Shown one piece after another: positions 10,413 through 19,102 of a stretch of 64,000 nucleotides of DNA (its first letter is position 1; the number at the start of each line of letters is the position of its first letter). This DNA is from Pseudomonas alkylphenolica (GTDB taxonomy: Bacteria > Pseudomonadota > Gammaproteobacteria > Pseudomonadales > Pseudomonadaceae): positions 62,001 through 126,000 of the forward strand of contig NZ_QJRG01000033.1 of assembly GCF_004025535.1 (NCBI RefSeq). Direction: 5' to 3'. Under the pieces are notes generated by a model. That model made no database searches. It saw only the letters and a program-made list of their open reading frames with translations, and was not told where the DNA came from. Position numbers and translations under genes: made by a program.

Positions 10413-13184
10413 GTGCGCTGGCTCAGGATCGCCATTAGCTTCACCGTCAGCTTGCTGACCCTGCTCTGCCTGACGCCGGCGTTTGCCGAGCAAGGCAGTG
10501 GGTGGTCAGTGTTGCTCGACGAACAGGCCAGCCTGCAGCTCAGCGACGTTCGCTCCGAACGCTACCGCAACCAATTCAGCCCCATCCAGCTGAACCAACT
10601 CGATGCTGCAACGCCCGACCAGGCGCTGTGGCTGCATTACCGCCTGGAACCCGGACAGCACGAACACCTGCTGCGGGTCTTCGCTCCCGATCTCTCTCGC
10701 CTTGACCTGTATGTGCTCGACGGCGACCAGCTGATCAAACAGCTGCACAACGGCCAGTCGAACGAAGACGGCGAACTGACTGTACGCAGCAGTGACCACC
10801 AACTGGCCCTGCCCAACAGTCAGCACACCCTGGACATCTACCTGCGGTTGGTCTCCGAGCATCAACTGCGCCCGAGCATCAGCCTGGAACCTACGGCCAA
10901 AGTGGCCGCCGACCAACGCCAGTCACTGCTGTTCGGCCTGCTGTTCGGCTGCCTGCTGATGCTGATGCTGCACAACCTGATCCGTTTTGCCTATTCGCGC
11001 TCCAGCACCAGCCTGAGCCTGGCGTTTTATCACGGCCTCATGCTCCTCAGCGCATTGATCCTGCTCAACTACAGCGGCCCCTGGTGGAGCCTCTGGCATT
11101 CGGCACAAACCCCAGCGGCGTACCTGACCGGGCTGCTCGCCAGCCTCGCTGGCCTGACCTTCACCCTGCGCTTTTTTGGCCCACGGGCACAGCTCCAGCT
11201 CAACCGGCTGCTGCAAGCCGAAATGATCCTGATCGGGCTGACTGGCCTGCTGCTGCTGTTCGTCGACACCCTGCCGCTCAACCTGATGACCTATGTGCTG
11301 TTCGCCCTGGGCAGCCTGAGCATGCTGCTGGTGGCCAGCTACCACTGGTACAAAGGCTATGCGCCGGCCCGCCTGTTCAGCGTGGCGATGCTGATTTTCA
11401 ACATCGGCTGCCTGCTGGTCTTGCCCGCCTTGCTCGGTCTGACCCGCACGCCGACCCAATGGTTGCTGTTCATTCTTCTGGGTCTGGCCAGCCTCAGTGG
11501 CCTGCTGCTCAACCTGTCGGTCAGCGAGCGCCTGCGCAGCATCAGTGAAGAGCGTTTCAGCGCCAGCCGCGCGCTGGCTGCCAGCAACGCCGAAATCAAT
11601 GCCAAGGCCGAGTTCCTGGCCAAGATCAGTCACGAAATCCGCACCCCCATGAACGGGGTACTGGGGATGACCGAGCTTCTACTGGGCACGCCGCTGTCGG
11701 TCAAGCAGCGCGACTACGTGCAAACAATCCACAGTGCCGGTAACGAACTGCTCACCTTGATCAACGAGATTCTCGATATTTCCAAGCTCGAGTCAGGGCA
11801 AATCGAGCTGGATGACGTGCAGTTTGACCTCAACGCCCTGATCGAAGATTGCCTGAGTATTTTCCGCGCCAAGGCCGAACAGCAAAATATCGAGTTGATC
11901 AGCTTTACCCAGCCGCAAGTGCCACGGGTCATTAGCGGTGATCCGACCCGCCTGCGCCAGGCCTTGTTGAGCCTGCTGGAAAACGCCCTGAAGAAAACCG
12001 AGCAAGGCGAGATCCTCCTGGTAGTGGCCCTCGACCAACGCGGCGACACACCACGCCTGCGCATTGCCGTACAGGACAGTGGCGAGGCCATGGCCCCGAG
12101 TGAGCGCGATGCGTTGCTGCAGGCCGAATTGCACAGCAAGCACTTCCTGTCCAGCAACAAGCTGGGCGGGCACCTTGGGCTGGTGATTGCCAAACAGCTG
12201 ATCAACCTGATGCAGGGCGAATTCGGTATCAAGACCAGCCATGGACTGGGCAACACCCTGTGGCTGACCTTGCCACTGGACCCTCAGCGCCTTGAACAAC
12301 CGGCGGCCGACCTCGACGGCCCGTTGCGCGGCGCCCGCGTTCTGGTGGTGGACGATAACGACACCTGCCGCAAGGTGCTGGTACAGCAGTGCAGCGCCTG
12401 GGGCATGAACGTCAGTGCGGTGCCTTCGGGCAAGGAAGCCCTGGCCTTGCTGCGCACCAAGGCGCACCTGCGCGATTATTTCGATGCGGTTCTGCTTGAT
12501 CAGAACATGCCAGGCATGACCGGCATGCAACTGGCGGCCAAGATCAAGGAAGATCCAAGCCTGAACCACGACATTCTGCTGATCATGCTCACAGGGATCA
12601 GTAATGCCCCGAGCAAAGTCATTGCCCGCAATGCCGGGGTCAAGCGGATCCTGGCCAAACCGGTGGCGGGGTATACCCTCAAGACCACCCTGGCCGAAGA
12701 ACTGGCCCAGCGTAGCAAGGAACAACCGGTCTTTGCGGCCCCAGCCAACCTGGGAGCCCCACTCAACCTGCCCAGCGACTTTCGTATTCTGGTTGCCGAA
12801 GACAACAGCATCTCGACCAAAGTGATTCGCGGCATGCTCGGCAAGCTCAGCCTGGAGCCGGATACCGCCAGCAACGGCGAAGAAGCCCTGCAGGCAATGA
12901 AAGCGCAGCGTTACGACCTGGTCCTGATGGACTGCGAAATGCCCGTTCTTGATGGCTTCTCGGCCACTCAGCAACTGCGTATATGGGAAGTCAGCAACCA
13001 GCGCAAGCGTACTCCCGTGGTTGCCCTGACCGCGCACATCCTCGCCGAACATAAAGAACGCGCACGCCTGGCAGGCATGGACGGCCACATGGCCAAGCCG
13101 GTCGAGCTGTCGCAACTGCGTGAGTTGATAGAACACTGGGTGGCGCGCCGTGAAGCCGAATCCAACCAGGTATCCACCTCGTAA
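10413..13184 (+). CDS. retS: RetS-type hybrid sensor histidine kinase
   Basis: In Pseudomonas, RetS opposes the GacS/GacA pathway and so controls the switch between motile/virulent and biofilm states. The 923-residue protein has an N-terminal signal/anchor segment (about 1-27), a 7TMR-DISMED2-type periplasmic domain (about 30-165), a seven-helix membrane region (about 170-375), a HisKA dimerisation domain with the phospho-acceptor SHEIRTPMNG (His near 407), an HATPase domain, and two receiver domains with aspartates near 696 (LLDQNMPG) and 840 (LMDCEMPV). The GTG at 10413 has an AAGGG site; a TTG at 10392 is also in frame. Its place directly after purD is the known retS locus, which makes RetS the best call over other DISM hybrid kinases. 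Confidence 0.9.
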   Translation: MRWLRIAISFTVSLLTLLCLTPAFAEQGSGWSVLLDEQASLQLSDVRSERYRNQFSPIQLNQLDAATPDQALWLHYRLEPGQHEHLLRVFAPDLSRLDLYVLDGDQLIKQLHNGQSNEDGELTVRSSDHQLALPNSQHTLDIYLRLVSEHQLRPSISLEPTAKVAADQRQSLLFGLLFGCLLMLMLHNLIRFAYSRSSTSLSLAFYHGLMLLSALILLNYSGPWWSLWHSAQTPAAYLTGLLASLAGLTFTLRFFGPRAQLQLNRLLQAEMILIGLTGLLLLFVDTLPLNLMTYVLFALGSLSMLLVASYHWYKGYAPARLFSVAMLIFNIGCLLVLPALLGLTRTPTQWLLFILLGLASLSGLLLNLSVSERLRSISEERFSASRALAASNAEINAKAEFLAKISHEIRTPMNGVLGMTELLLGTPLSVKQRDYVQTIHSAGNELLTLINEILDISKLESGQIELDDVQFDLNALIEDCLSIFRAKAEQQNIELISFTQPQVPRVISGDPTRLRQALLSLLENALKKTEQGEILLVVALDQRGDTPRLRIAVQDSGEAMAPSERDALLQAELHSKHFLSSNKLGGHLGLVIAKQLINLMQGEFGIKTSHGLGNTLWLTLPLDPQRLEQPAADLDGPLRGARVLVVDDNDTCRKVLVQQCSAWGMNVSAVPSGKEALALLRTKAHLRDYFDAVLLDQNMPGMTGMQLAAKIKEDPSLNHDILLIMLTGISNAPSKVIARNAGVKRILAKPVAGYTLKTTLAEELAQRSKEQPVFAAPANLGAPLNLPSDFRILVAEDNSISTKVIRGMLGKLSLEPDTASNGEEALQAMKAQRYDLVLMDCEMPVLDGFSATQQLRIWEVSNQRKRTPVVALTAHILAEHKERARLAGMDGHMAKPVELSQLRELIEHWVARREAESNQVSTS

Positions 13185-13238
13185 GCGCCGCAAGCGCTGA
13201 TACACTTCTCTGACGCCTCCCTGCCGCGAGCTCCGATC

Positions 13239-13835
13239 ATGCTCTATGCGTTGTTCAGCGTTTACCTGAAAATGCTCGTGCTCTACAGCCCGTTCTTCGT
13301 GCTCTCCTGCTTCATCAGCCTGACCCGCGGCCACTCCAGCAAAGAGCGCAAACAACTGGCCTGGCGCGTGGCCTTTGCCGCGTTCATCGCCAGTATCATC
13401 CTGTACCTGTTCGGCAAGCTGATTTTCGGCGTGTTCGGTATCACCGCCGACGCCTTTCGCATCGGCGCGGGCAGCGTGCTGTTCATCTCGGCGCTGAACA
13501 TGGCCCAAGGCAAGTCGGCAGTGCAGACCGACAGCGTCCAGCAGGACGTGACCATCGTGCCGCTAACCATCCCCCTGACAGTCGGCCCGGGCACCATCGG
13601 CGCCTTGTTGGTCATGGGCGTCAGCCAGCCCGAATGGGACGACAAACTGATGGTCATGGTCAGTATCGCGCTGGCCAGCTTCACCGTCGGCCTGGTGCTG
13701 TACCTGTCGCACCGGATTGAACGGATCCTAGGCGATCAGGGCCTGGAGATCGTCAGCCGGTTGATGGGACTGTTCGTCTGCGCGCTGGCGGCACAGATCA
13801 TCTTCACCGGGATCAAGGGTTACCTGACCTTGTAA
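13239..13835 (+). CDS. MarC-family integral membrane protein
   Basis: A 198-residue protein of the UPF0056/MarC family, with about six hydrophobic helices and the characteristic FFVLSCFISLT start and TIVPLTIPLTVGPGTIG loop (about 103-119). Family function is unresolved; the earlier link to multiple antibiotic resistance is not supported for E. coli MarC. It follows retS by 54 bases on the same strand. Its last 23 bases overlap, tail to tail, the end of the unknown gene on the opposite strand. Confidence 0.92.
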   Translation: MLYALFSVYLKMLVLYSPFFVLSCFISLTRGHSSKERKQLAWRVAFAAFIASIILYLFGKLIFGVFGITADAFRIGAGSVLFISALNMAQGKSAVQTDSVQQDVTIVPLTIPLTVGPGTIGALLVMGVSQPEWDDKLMVMVSIALASFTVGLVLYLSHRIERILGDQGLEIVSRLMGLFVCALAAQIIFTGIKGYLTL

Positions 13836-14484
13836 GCGGAACATGGAGAACATCGTTCAGATGTTGCCGGGCCGTACTGTTCAAGACTTTGCTACGCCAC
13901 TCCTGCCTGAACAGACGAATGTTGAAGCGAACCCGTTCCAGCGCTTGAACCTCCACCTGCAGGTGACTCTCGCGCTGGGCGAACAAAAAATGCGGGGCAA
14001 AGTGCCTGGCGTTGAGTTGTTGATGGTAGAGCACGATATCGATGTGACTACCCACTCTGTTGCAGAGCAACAATTGATAGATGGCGGTATCCCGTTCCCG
14101 GCTCACCGCATTGGCGTCGAAGCAATCAAGGGCTTCACCATTCTCCGACAGGCCCTGCAATGCCTGCTGGCCAACCTGAGTCATTTGCTGCGTCGCCAGC
14201 TGTGCAATATGTGCGACCGCCTCCTCCGCCAATGGCCCAGGCTGCGGGCCCGGCACATAAGTGTCGGGGGCTGGTGTCGCATCCCACCCGAGGAACTGCA
14301 AGCGCCGCTTGTAGTTGGATAACCAGTCCATGTTCAAGCGGCTATCTCGCTCGGAGCGGGCAATGCGCTGAGCAAAAAGGTTGGCCAGGATTACATCCTG
14401 CTGATCCTCAGCGCTCAGCGTCGGCAAGAATGCCGTCAAACTGCCAGACACTACCGATGCACGTGCAACCAACGGTTCGTTCAT
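13813..14484 (-). CDS. Unrecognised protein, third gene of a paralogous trio
   Basis: I do not recognise this 223-residue protein. It has no signal peptide or clear membrane helix. Its N-terminal 70 residues follow the pattern of the two genes upstream: a short hydrophobic strand, LSAEDQQD, then ILANLFAQ, a Trp (MDWLSNY) and FLGW. The C-terminal half looks beta-rich (YQLLLCNRVGSHIDIVLYHQ) and ends in an amphipathic helix (RLFRQEWRSKVLNSTARQH). The ATG at 14484 overlaps the stop of the upstream gene by four bases (ATGA) and has a strong GGAGGATT site, so the two are translationally coupled. It overlaps marC tail to tail by 23 bases. GC is lower than in the flanks (31 of 60 bases at 14041-14100). 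Confidence 0.8.
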   Translation of the reverse strand: MNEPLVARASVVSGSLTAFLPTLSAEDQQDVILANLFAQRIARSERDSRLNMDWLSNYKRRLQFLGWDATPAPDTYVPGPQPGPLAEEAVAHIAQLATQQMTQVGQQALQGLSENGEALDCFDANAVSRERDTAIYQLLLCNRVGSHIDIVLYHQQLNARHFAPHFLFAQRESHLQVEVQALERVRFNIRLFRQEWRSKVLNSTARQHLNDVLHVPLTRSGNP

Positions 14485-15176
14485 AGCGAATCCTCCCTGA
14501 CATTCAAAGGCATGACATACATGGCGCGAAGAGGCTCAAGTCGGGTTTCCAGCAATGTCCTGATACCTGCAAACACGTCTGGGAACAGTTCTCCGGTAAA
14601 GTTTCTCGTCACCTGACGGCTTACTTCCTCAATCTCCAGCGGTTGCGTTAGCCATTGCCGCTCCAGGCACTGGTGGGTTTCCAGAAAAACGCTACTGGCC
14701 AACACTTTCAAGCCAGGCAGCACCACCCTGAGCTCAAGGGCAATACGCGTAACGGGTTTAACGCCTGGCGCCTGAGTTCGCTCCAGCGCTTCTGCACCCA
14801 GCGCCTGCAATGCCGGATGAGTTTCCGGCAATGCCTGGATCATCGTCAGTGCGGCATTCAGCGTCGGTAGCAGCGATGCAGGCAAAGAACCTAACCCATG
14901 CCAGGCAATTGCCAAGGGCGTGAAGGGCACTGTAGCCGTCTCGACGTTGATCCTTTCGCCGGTTGCGCTGACAACCCACCCCAAACCGGTATGCCTGTCC
15001 ATATAGGTGCCATGCCACTGCTGGTTTTCACTCAACAGCAAGAACTCGGCCGAGGCGTTGAGCCAGCAAAACAGGTGTGCGTCGATGGCATCCTGTCGTT
15101 GCTGGTCATCAAGATCCGCTGACAACAACAGCAGACAGTTTCCCGACAGTACTAATGAAAAGCGCTTTGTGTGCAC
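14481..15176 (-). CDS. Unrecognised protein, second gene of a paralogous trio
   Basis: I do not recognise this 231-residue protein. It starts with GTG at 15176 behind a strong GGGAGG site, seven bases away; no ATG start is available nearby. The N-terminal region (LLLLSADLDDQQRQDAIDAH, then LFCWLNASAEF, QQWHGTYM, GLGW at about 18-68) lines up with its neighbours. A middle segment rich in Leu and Ala (about 84-125) and a C-terminal half of alternating strand-like stretches (TRIALELRVVLPGLKVLASS) with a final helix follow. No catalytic motif is evident. It is coupled to the downstream gene by an ATGA overlap and separated from the upstream gene by 58 bases. Confidence 0.8.
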   Translation of the reverse strand: MHTKRFSLVLSGNCLLLLSADLDDQQRQDAIDAHLFCWLNASAEFLLLSENQQWHGTYMDRHTGLGWVVSATGERINVETATVPFTPLAIAWHGLGSLPASLLPTLNAALTMIQALPETHPALQALGAEALERTQAPGVKPVTRIALELRVVLPGLKVLASSVFLETHQCLERQWLTQPLEIEEVSRQVTRNFTGELFPDVFAGIRTLLETRLEPLRAMYVMPLNVREDSL

Positions 15177-15234
15177 CTCAAACCTCCCTGTGCAAATCAG
15201 GTTCGCCGGCGACCTGCGTCGCCGGTGAACAACA

Positions 15235-15939
15235 TCAAGGTCGTTTTTTCGGTTCGATGGGTTTGGTGAGCACGTCGTTTTTGCTCTTGTCGCCTACACG
15301 CTGAATCAACGTGCTCTTGACTGTGTCATAAAGACCACGATGGAAGGTCAAGGCAGCAGCACCGGTGTAGCTGTCGGAATGGCTGGAGCTCCACTCAAAG
15401 ACCAGAAAGCTGGATTTATCAGGCGGGGATTCGCTGCTCTGAATGCACCCGACGCTGAGCATGACCTCACCGTTAGCCTGTTGGGTGCATACCGCAATGC
15501 TCAACGAAGTACCCTCTTTTTCTGCGTTCAAACGATCCAGCAGGGCAACGGCCTCCGGGCTTTGCGCCACGGTATCAACCGCATCACTGGCAACACTGAC
15601 CAGTGAAGACACCATCGAAGCACCACCGGTGGCGTACCCCAGGCCAGCCTTGACCGCTTTGACCAGCAGGTTTTTTACCGAAAAATTCTGCGCGCTGGCA
15701 GCTTCCTTGACGTACGAAAATTTGACAGGCAGCCAACCACAACTCTCCATGGTCTTCAGGTAAGCCTGGAACCATTGTTGGCCTTCGGTGGTGGGAAAGT
15801 ACTCCGCCGAAGCGGCAAGCGAACTGAACAGATGACTGTACTTGAGTGCGTCGCTGTTTTCTTCAGACAGACCGACAAACACCAGCAAGTCACCGTTGTT
15901 AACCTGGACATTGTTTCCAGCGTTCTGAATTTCACTCAT
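15235..15939 (-). CDS. Unrecognised protein, first gene of a paralogous trio
   Basis: I do not recognise this 234-residue protein. It starts at ATG 15939 with a GGAAG site. The N-terminal block (LLVFVGLSEENSDALKYSHL, then FSSLAASAEYF, QQWFQAYL, SCGW) shares a spaced pattern with the two following genes. Residues about 87-125 form a Gly/Ala/Ser/Val-rich hydrophobic stretch (LVKAVKAGLGYATGGASMVS onward) that could insert in a membrane or pack as a helical hairpin. The C-terminal half appears beta-rich with two cysteines (IAVCTQ, SVGCIQ) and ends in a Lys/Pro-rich tail. GC is low for this genome: 30 of 60 bases at 15241-15300 against 43 of 60 at 16741-16800 in the neighbouring cob gene. It heads the trio, so the promoter should lie in 15940-16040. 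Confidence 0.82.
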   Translation of the reverse strand: MSEIQNAGNNVQVNNGDLLVFVGLSEENSDALKYSHLFSSLAASAEYFPTTEGQQWFQAYLKTMESCGWLPVKFSYVKEAASAQNFSVKNLLVKAVKAGLGYATGGASMVSSLVSVASDAVDTVAQSPEAVALLDRLNAEKEGTSLSIAVCTQQANGEVMLSVGCIQSSESPPDKSSFLVFEWSSSHSDSYTGAAALTFHRGLYDTVKSTLIQRVGDKSKNDVLTKPIEPKKRP

Positions 15940-16026
15940 GGGTGCTCTTCCTTGATCATTGAGAGGGTGACCTGTTACCAGGCCGCCCCGCTACAGTGAT
16001 CGGTCAGCGCCACGATAGGCACCGAG

Positions 16027-16053
16027 AAAAAAGCCCTCTGCAATTCAGGGTTT
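16027..16053 (-). terminator. Weak terminator at the end of cobJ
   Basis: Read on the - strand, CCCT and AGGG flank a nine-base loop and are followed by CTTTTTT. The stem is short and overlaps the cobJ stop codon, so the call is tentative. It would separate the cob operon from the unknown trio on the same strand. Confidence 0.45.
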
Positions 16054-17745
16054 GTGACCGTACCAGCGCGGTGTATAGACCCACGGCTGCAGGCCTGGGC
16101 GATCAAACGTCACCGTGGTTGAAGAGCCGACCAGCACCATGGTGCGCATGTCCACATCCTCCGGTTTCAATGCCTGCAACTGAACAACGCGCAGCGTCTG
16201 TCCCGGCCGACCGATGTCCCGCCCGAGCACTACCGGCGTCGTCCCGATACGATGCTGACGCACGATCTCCAGCGCCCGCCCCAGCTGCCACGGACGCGAT
16301 CGCGAAATCGGGTTGTAGAACGCTAGCGCCAGATCGGCCTGGCATGCCAGGTCCAGGCGCGTTTCGATGATCGACCAGGGCTTGAGATTGTCCGACAGCG
16401 ACAGCACGCAGAAGTCATGCCCCAGGGGCGCGCCTGCCTGAGCCGCTGTCGCCAGAGATGCCGAAACACCGGGCAGTATTTCAAGGTCAACGGCATGCCA
16501 GCACGGATCACTCGACTCGTGCAAAGCCTCCAGCACCGCCGCAGCCATGGCAAACACGCCCGGGTCACCGGAAGACACCACTACTACTGAACGGCCTTGC
16601 GCCGCCAGCTCGAAGGCATGCCGGGCACGCTGCATTTCTTCACGGTTGTCAGTGCAATGCAGGACCTGGTCGGGGCGAAACGGGCCGGCCATCCTCACAT
16701 AGGTTTCATAACCCAGCACATCATTGGCCCGCGCCAGCTCGGCCTTGACGGCGGGCACCATCAAGTCGGCAGCGCCAGGCCCCAGGCCAATCACCGCCAG
16801 GCGGCCGCGTGCCCGGCCAACGCCGTGCGGATCGATGGGCTGGTTCGACACCACCAGCGCCAGGCCGTCGACCAGCGGCTGCGCTGGCAACAATTGCGGT
16901 AGCACCGAGGCGGCCAATGCACTGGCATCTGCAGCGCCGGGAGCGAAGCGCAAGGTTACACCCAGATCGTCTGCCGCCTCGCGCAAGGCCGGGTCGGCCA
17001 TGAGTTCGTCGGCCGCCACCAGGCAAGCCAGTGCTGGCTCGGCGATACCGGCGCTGCGCAGCCCATCGCGGATAACCTGAGCCAACTGCGGCAGCACCTG
17101 GCTGACTGCGACCATGACGCACCGCGGGTAGATCACCAGCTCGTTGGCCGACGCCTCGCGGGCATCGCAGCCCACATGAATGGCCAGTTGCGCCTGTTCG
17201 CTCTGTGGCAGCTGCGCCTGCTCCAGCCAGGGGGCAGTGCCATTGATGCGTACACTTTCACCGGCCAGCAGATCGGAGACGAAGCGCTTGCCCAGCTCAA
17301 GATCCGCCAGGGCATAGCCGCTGGGTGGATTGAGCAGGCAGGTACCGAAGCGCAACTCGCCACTGGTGGTGATGGCCGGCGCCACACCCAGCCCCGCAGC
17401 GATTTCACGGGCCATGACGTTGACCCCGCCCAAGCCGCCAAGCAGCGGCACGACGGCGCTGCCGTCCTCGGCCACGGCCAGCACTGGCGGCTCGGCGCCC
17501 TTCTCCAGCAGCTCGCTGGCCAGGGTGCGGATGACAATGCCGGCGGCGCACAGGGCAATGATCGGCGTGTCCTGCTGGTAGAGCTGCCGCAAGGTACTAC
17601 CAAACGACTGGTACAGGCTGTCGACATCCTCGACCCGGCCCTCCAGGCCATGGATCAAGGCATCCGGATACAGCTGCTGGATCTTGCGGGCAGTGGCCAG
17701 GCTGCCTTTACCGAGAACGATGATGGCCGGGGCTTTGCGCATCAT
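16045..17745 (-). CDS. cobJ: Fused CbiG/CobE domain and precorrin-3B C17-methyltransferase
   Basis: A 566-residue fusion acting in corrin-ring contraction. Residues about 1-320 form a CbiG/CobE-like domain (CAAGIVIRTLASELLEKG, AEDGSAVVPLLGGLGGVN). Residues about 320-566 are the SAM-dependent C17-methyltransferase with RGRLAVIGLGPGAADLM, VVVVSSGDPGVFAMAAAV, EILPGVSASLATAAQAGAPL and the GRDIGRPGQ end. The ATG at 17745 is preferred to the in-frame GTG at 17757: it overlaps the cobI stop by one base and has an AGGTGG site. Such CbiG-CobJ fusions are common in Pseudomonas. It is the last gene of cobG-cobH-cobI-cobJ. Confidence 0.94.
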   Translation of the reverse strand: MMRKAPAIIVLGKGSLATARKIQQLYPDALIHGLEGRVEDVDSLYQSFGSTLRQLYQQDTPIIALCAAGIVIRTLASELLEKGAEPPVLAVAEDGSAVVPLLGGLGGVNVMAREIAAGLGVAPAITTSGELRFGTCLLNPPSGYALADLELGKRFVSDLLAGESVRINGTAPWLEQAQLPQSEQAQLAIHVGCDAREASANELVIYPRCVMVAVSQVLPQLAQVIRDGLRSAGIAEPALACLVAADELMADPALREAADDLGVTLRFAPGAADASALAASVLPQLLPAQPLVDGLALVVSNQPIDPHGVGRARGRLAVIGLGPGAADLMVPAVKAELARANDVLGYETYVRMAGPFRPDQVLHCTDNREEMQRARHAFELAAQGRSVVVVSSGDPGVFAMAAAVLEALHESSDPCWHAVDLEILPGVSASLATAAQAGAPLGHDFCVLSLSDNLKPWSIIETRLDLACQADLALAFYNPISRSRPWQLGRALEIVRQHRIGTTPVVLGRDIGRPGQTLRVVQLQALKPEDVDMRTMVLVGSSTTVTFDRPGLQPWVYTPRWYGHKP

Positions 17746-18479
17746 CAACCCTGCCACCTTTCACCCGGAACGATGATCAACGAAAAATACGGTGACGACT
17801 GGGGATCAACTTCATCCAGCGCAACGATCTTCTGGTTGGCCATGGTCGCCCGTTCCACATACAGGGCACGCTCGGCCAGACCGAGTTCAGCCAGCACCTC
17901 GCGCACCTTGGGGAAGTTGCGACCCAGTTTCATGATCACCGCCGCATCGGCATCGGCCAGGCGCCGCTTGAGCTCATCGTGCGGCAACACGCCGGAAAGC
18001 ACCGACAGGCTCTGGTTGCGATAGACCAACGGCGCACCCAGTACCGACGCACCACCCAGCATCGAGCAGACACCCGGAATCACCTCGGCGTCATAGCGAT
18101 CGGCCAGGCGGTCATGCAGGTACATGTAGGAGCCGTAGAAGAACGGATCGCCTTCGCAGATCACCGCCACATCACGCCCGGCGTCCAGATGGGTGGCGAC
18201 TTCCAGCGCGGCCTCATCGTAAAAGTCGCTGATAACCTGCTCGTACGACAGCGGTGCGGGCAGCGCCTCGGTGGTCACCGGATACACCAGCGGCAACAGC
18301 GTCTGGGCTTGCTGCAGGTGACCTTCGATGATGCCGAAGGCGTTGCCGCGCTTGCCCTTGGCGACGAAGTAAGCCACCACGGGCGACTCGCGCAGCAGGC
18401 GCAGGGCCTTGACGGTAATCAGTTCCGGATCGCCAGGGCCCACGCCCAGGCCAAGCAAACGTCCACGAGCCTGCATCAT
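17745..18479 (-). CDS. cobI: Precorrin-2 C20-methyltransferase
   Basis: SAM-dependent methylation of precorrin-2 at C20, committing the intermediate to cobalamin. The 244-residue tetrapyrrole methylase shows [20 protein letters not shown] at the N-terminus, [19 protein letters not shown] (about 104-122) and [20 protein letters not shown] (about 132-151). Two ATGs in a row (18479, 18476) are possible starts behind GGAGG; the second has the better spacing, and either overlaps the cobH stop. It is translationally coupled on both sides. Confidence 0.95.
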   Translation of the reverse strand: MMQARGRLLGLGVGPGDPELITVKALRLLRESPVVAYFVAKGKRGNAFGIIEGHLQQAQTLLPLVYPVTTEALPAPLSYEQVISDFYDEAALEVATHLDAGRDVAVICEGDPFFYGSYMYLHDRLADRYDAEVIPGVCSMLGGASVLGAPLVYRNQSLSVLSGVLPHDELKRRLADADAAVIMKLGRNFPKVREVLAELGLAERALYVERATMANQKIVALDEVDPQSSPYFSLIIVPGERWQG

Positions 18480-19102
18480 TCGACCTCCGTGGCCAGGGCA
18501 TTGACCGCCGCCGCCGCCATGGCGCTACCGCCCAGGCGGCCCTGCATGATGACGAAAGGCACACCGCGACTGTCCGCGGCAAGCATCGCCTTGGATTCAG
18601 CGGCGCCGACGAAGCCCACCGGAAAACCGAGGATCAACGCTGGTTTCGGCGCGCCGGCATCAAGCATCTCCAGCAGGTAGAACAAGGCGGTCGGCGCGTT
18701 GCCAATCACCACCACACTGCCTTCCAGGTGCGGGCGCCACAGTTCCAGGGCCACCGCCGAACGGGTGTTGCCCAGTTCACGGGCAAGCTCTGGCACTTGC
18801 TCGTCACGCAGCGTGCAGATCACCGGGTTGTTCGCTGGCAGGCGGGCACGGGTGATGCCCTCGGAGACCATGCGCGCATCGCAAAGGATCGGCGCACCGG
18901 CGGCCAAGGCATCGCGCCCGGCCTTGCCGGCGCCCGGCGAGAATTGCAGGCCATCAATGGCATCGACCATACCGCAGGCGTGGATCACCCGAACCGCGAG
19001 TTTTTCCAGATCGGCAGGAATACGATCAAGCCGCGCTTCCTCTCGAATGATCGCGAAGGAATTGCGATAGATCTCCTGACCATCGCGGATGTAATCAATC
19101 AT
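18476..19102 (-). CDS. cobH: Precorrin-8X methylmutase
   Basis: Moves a methyl group from C11 to C12 to give hydrogenobyrinate. The 208-residue protein has the family layout: [19 protein letters not shown] at the N-terminus, [12 protein letters not shown] with the active-site His (about 36-47), [15 protein letters not shown] and [16 protein letters not shown] (about 130-145), and [11 protein letters not shown]. The ATG at 19102 with a GGAG site eight bases upstream is chosen over the TTG at 19105. It overlaps cobG by eight bases. Confidence 0.95.
   Translation of the reverse strand: MIDYIRDGQEIYRNSFAIIREEARLDRIPADLEKLAVRVIHACGMVDAIDGLQFSPGAGKAGRDALAAGAPILCDARMVSEGITRARLPANNPVICTLRDEQVPELARELGNTRSAVALELWRPHLEGSVVVIGNAPTALFYLLEMLDAGAPKPALILGFPVGFVGAAESKAMLAADSRGVPFVIMQGRLGGSAMAAAAVNALATEVE

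Noticed and set aside
13836..16044. Prophage or integrative element
   Set aside because: No integrase, transposase, tRNA or flanking direct repeat was found around the three unknown genes.
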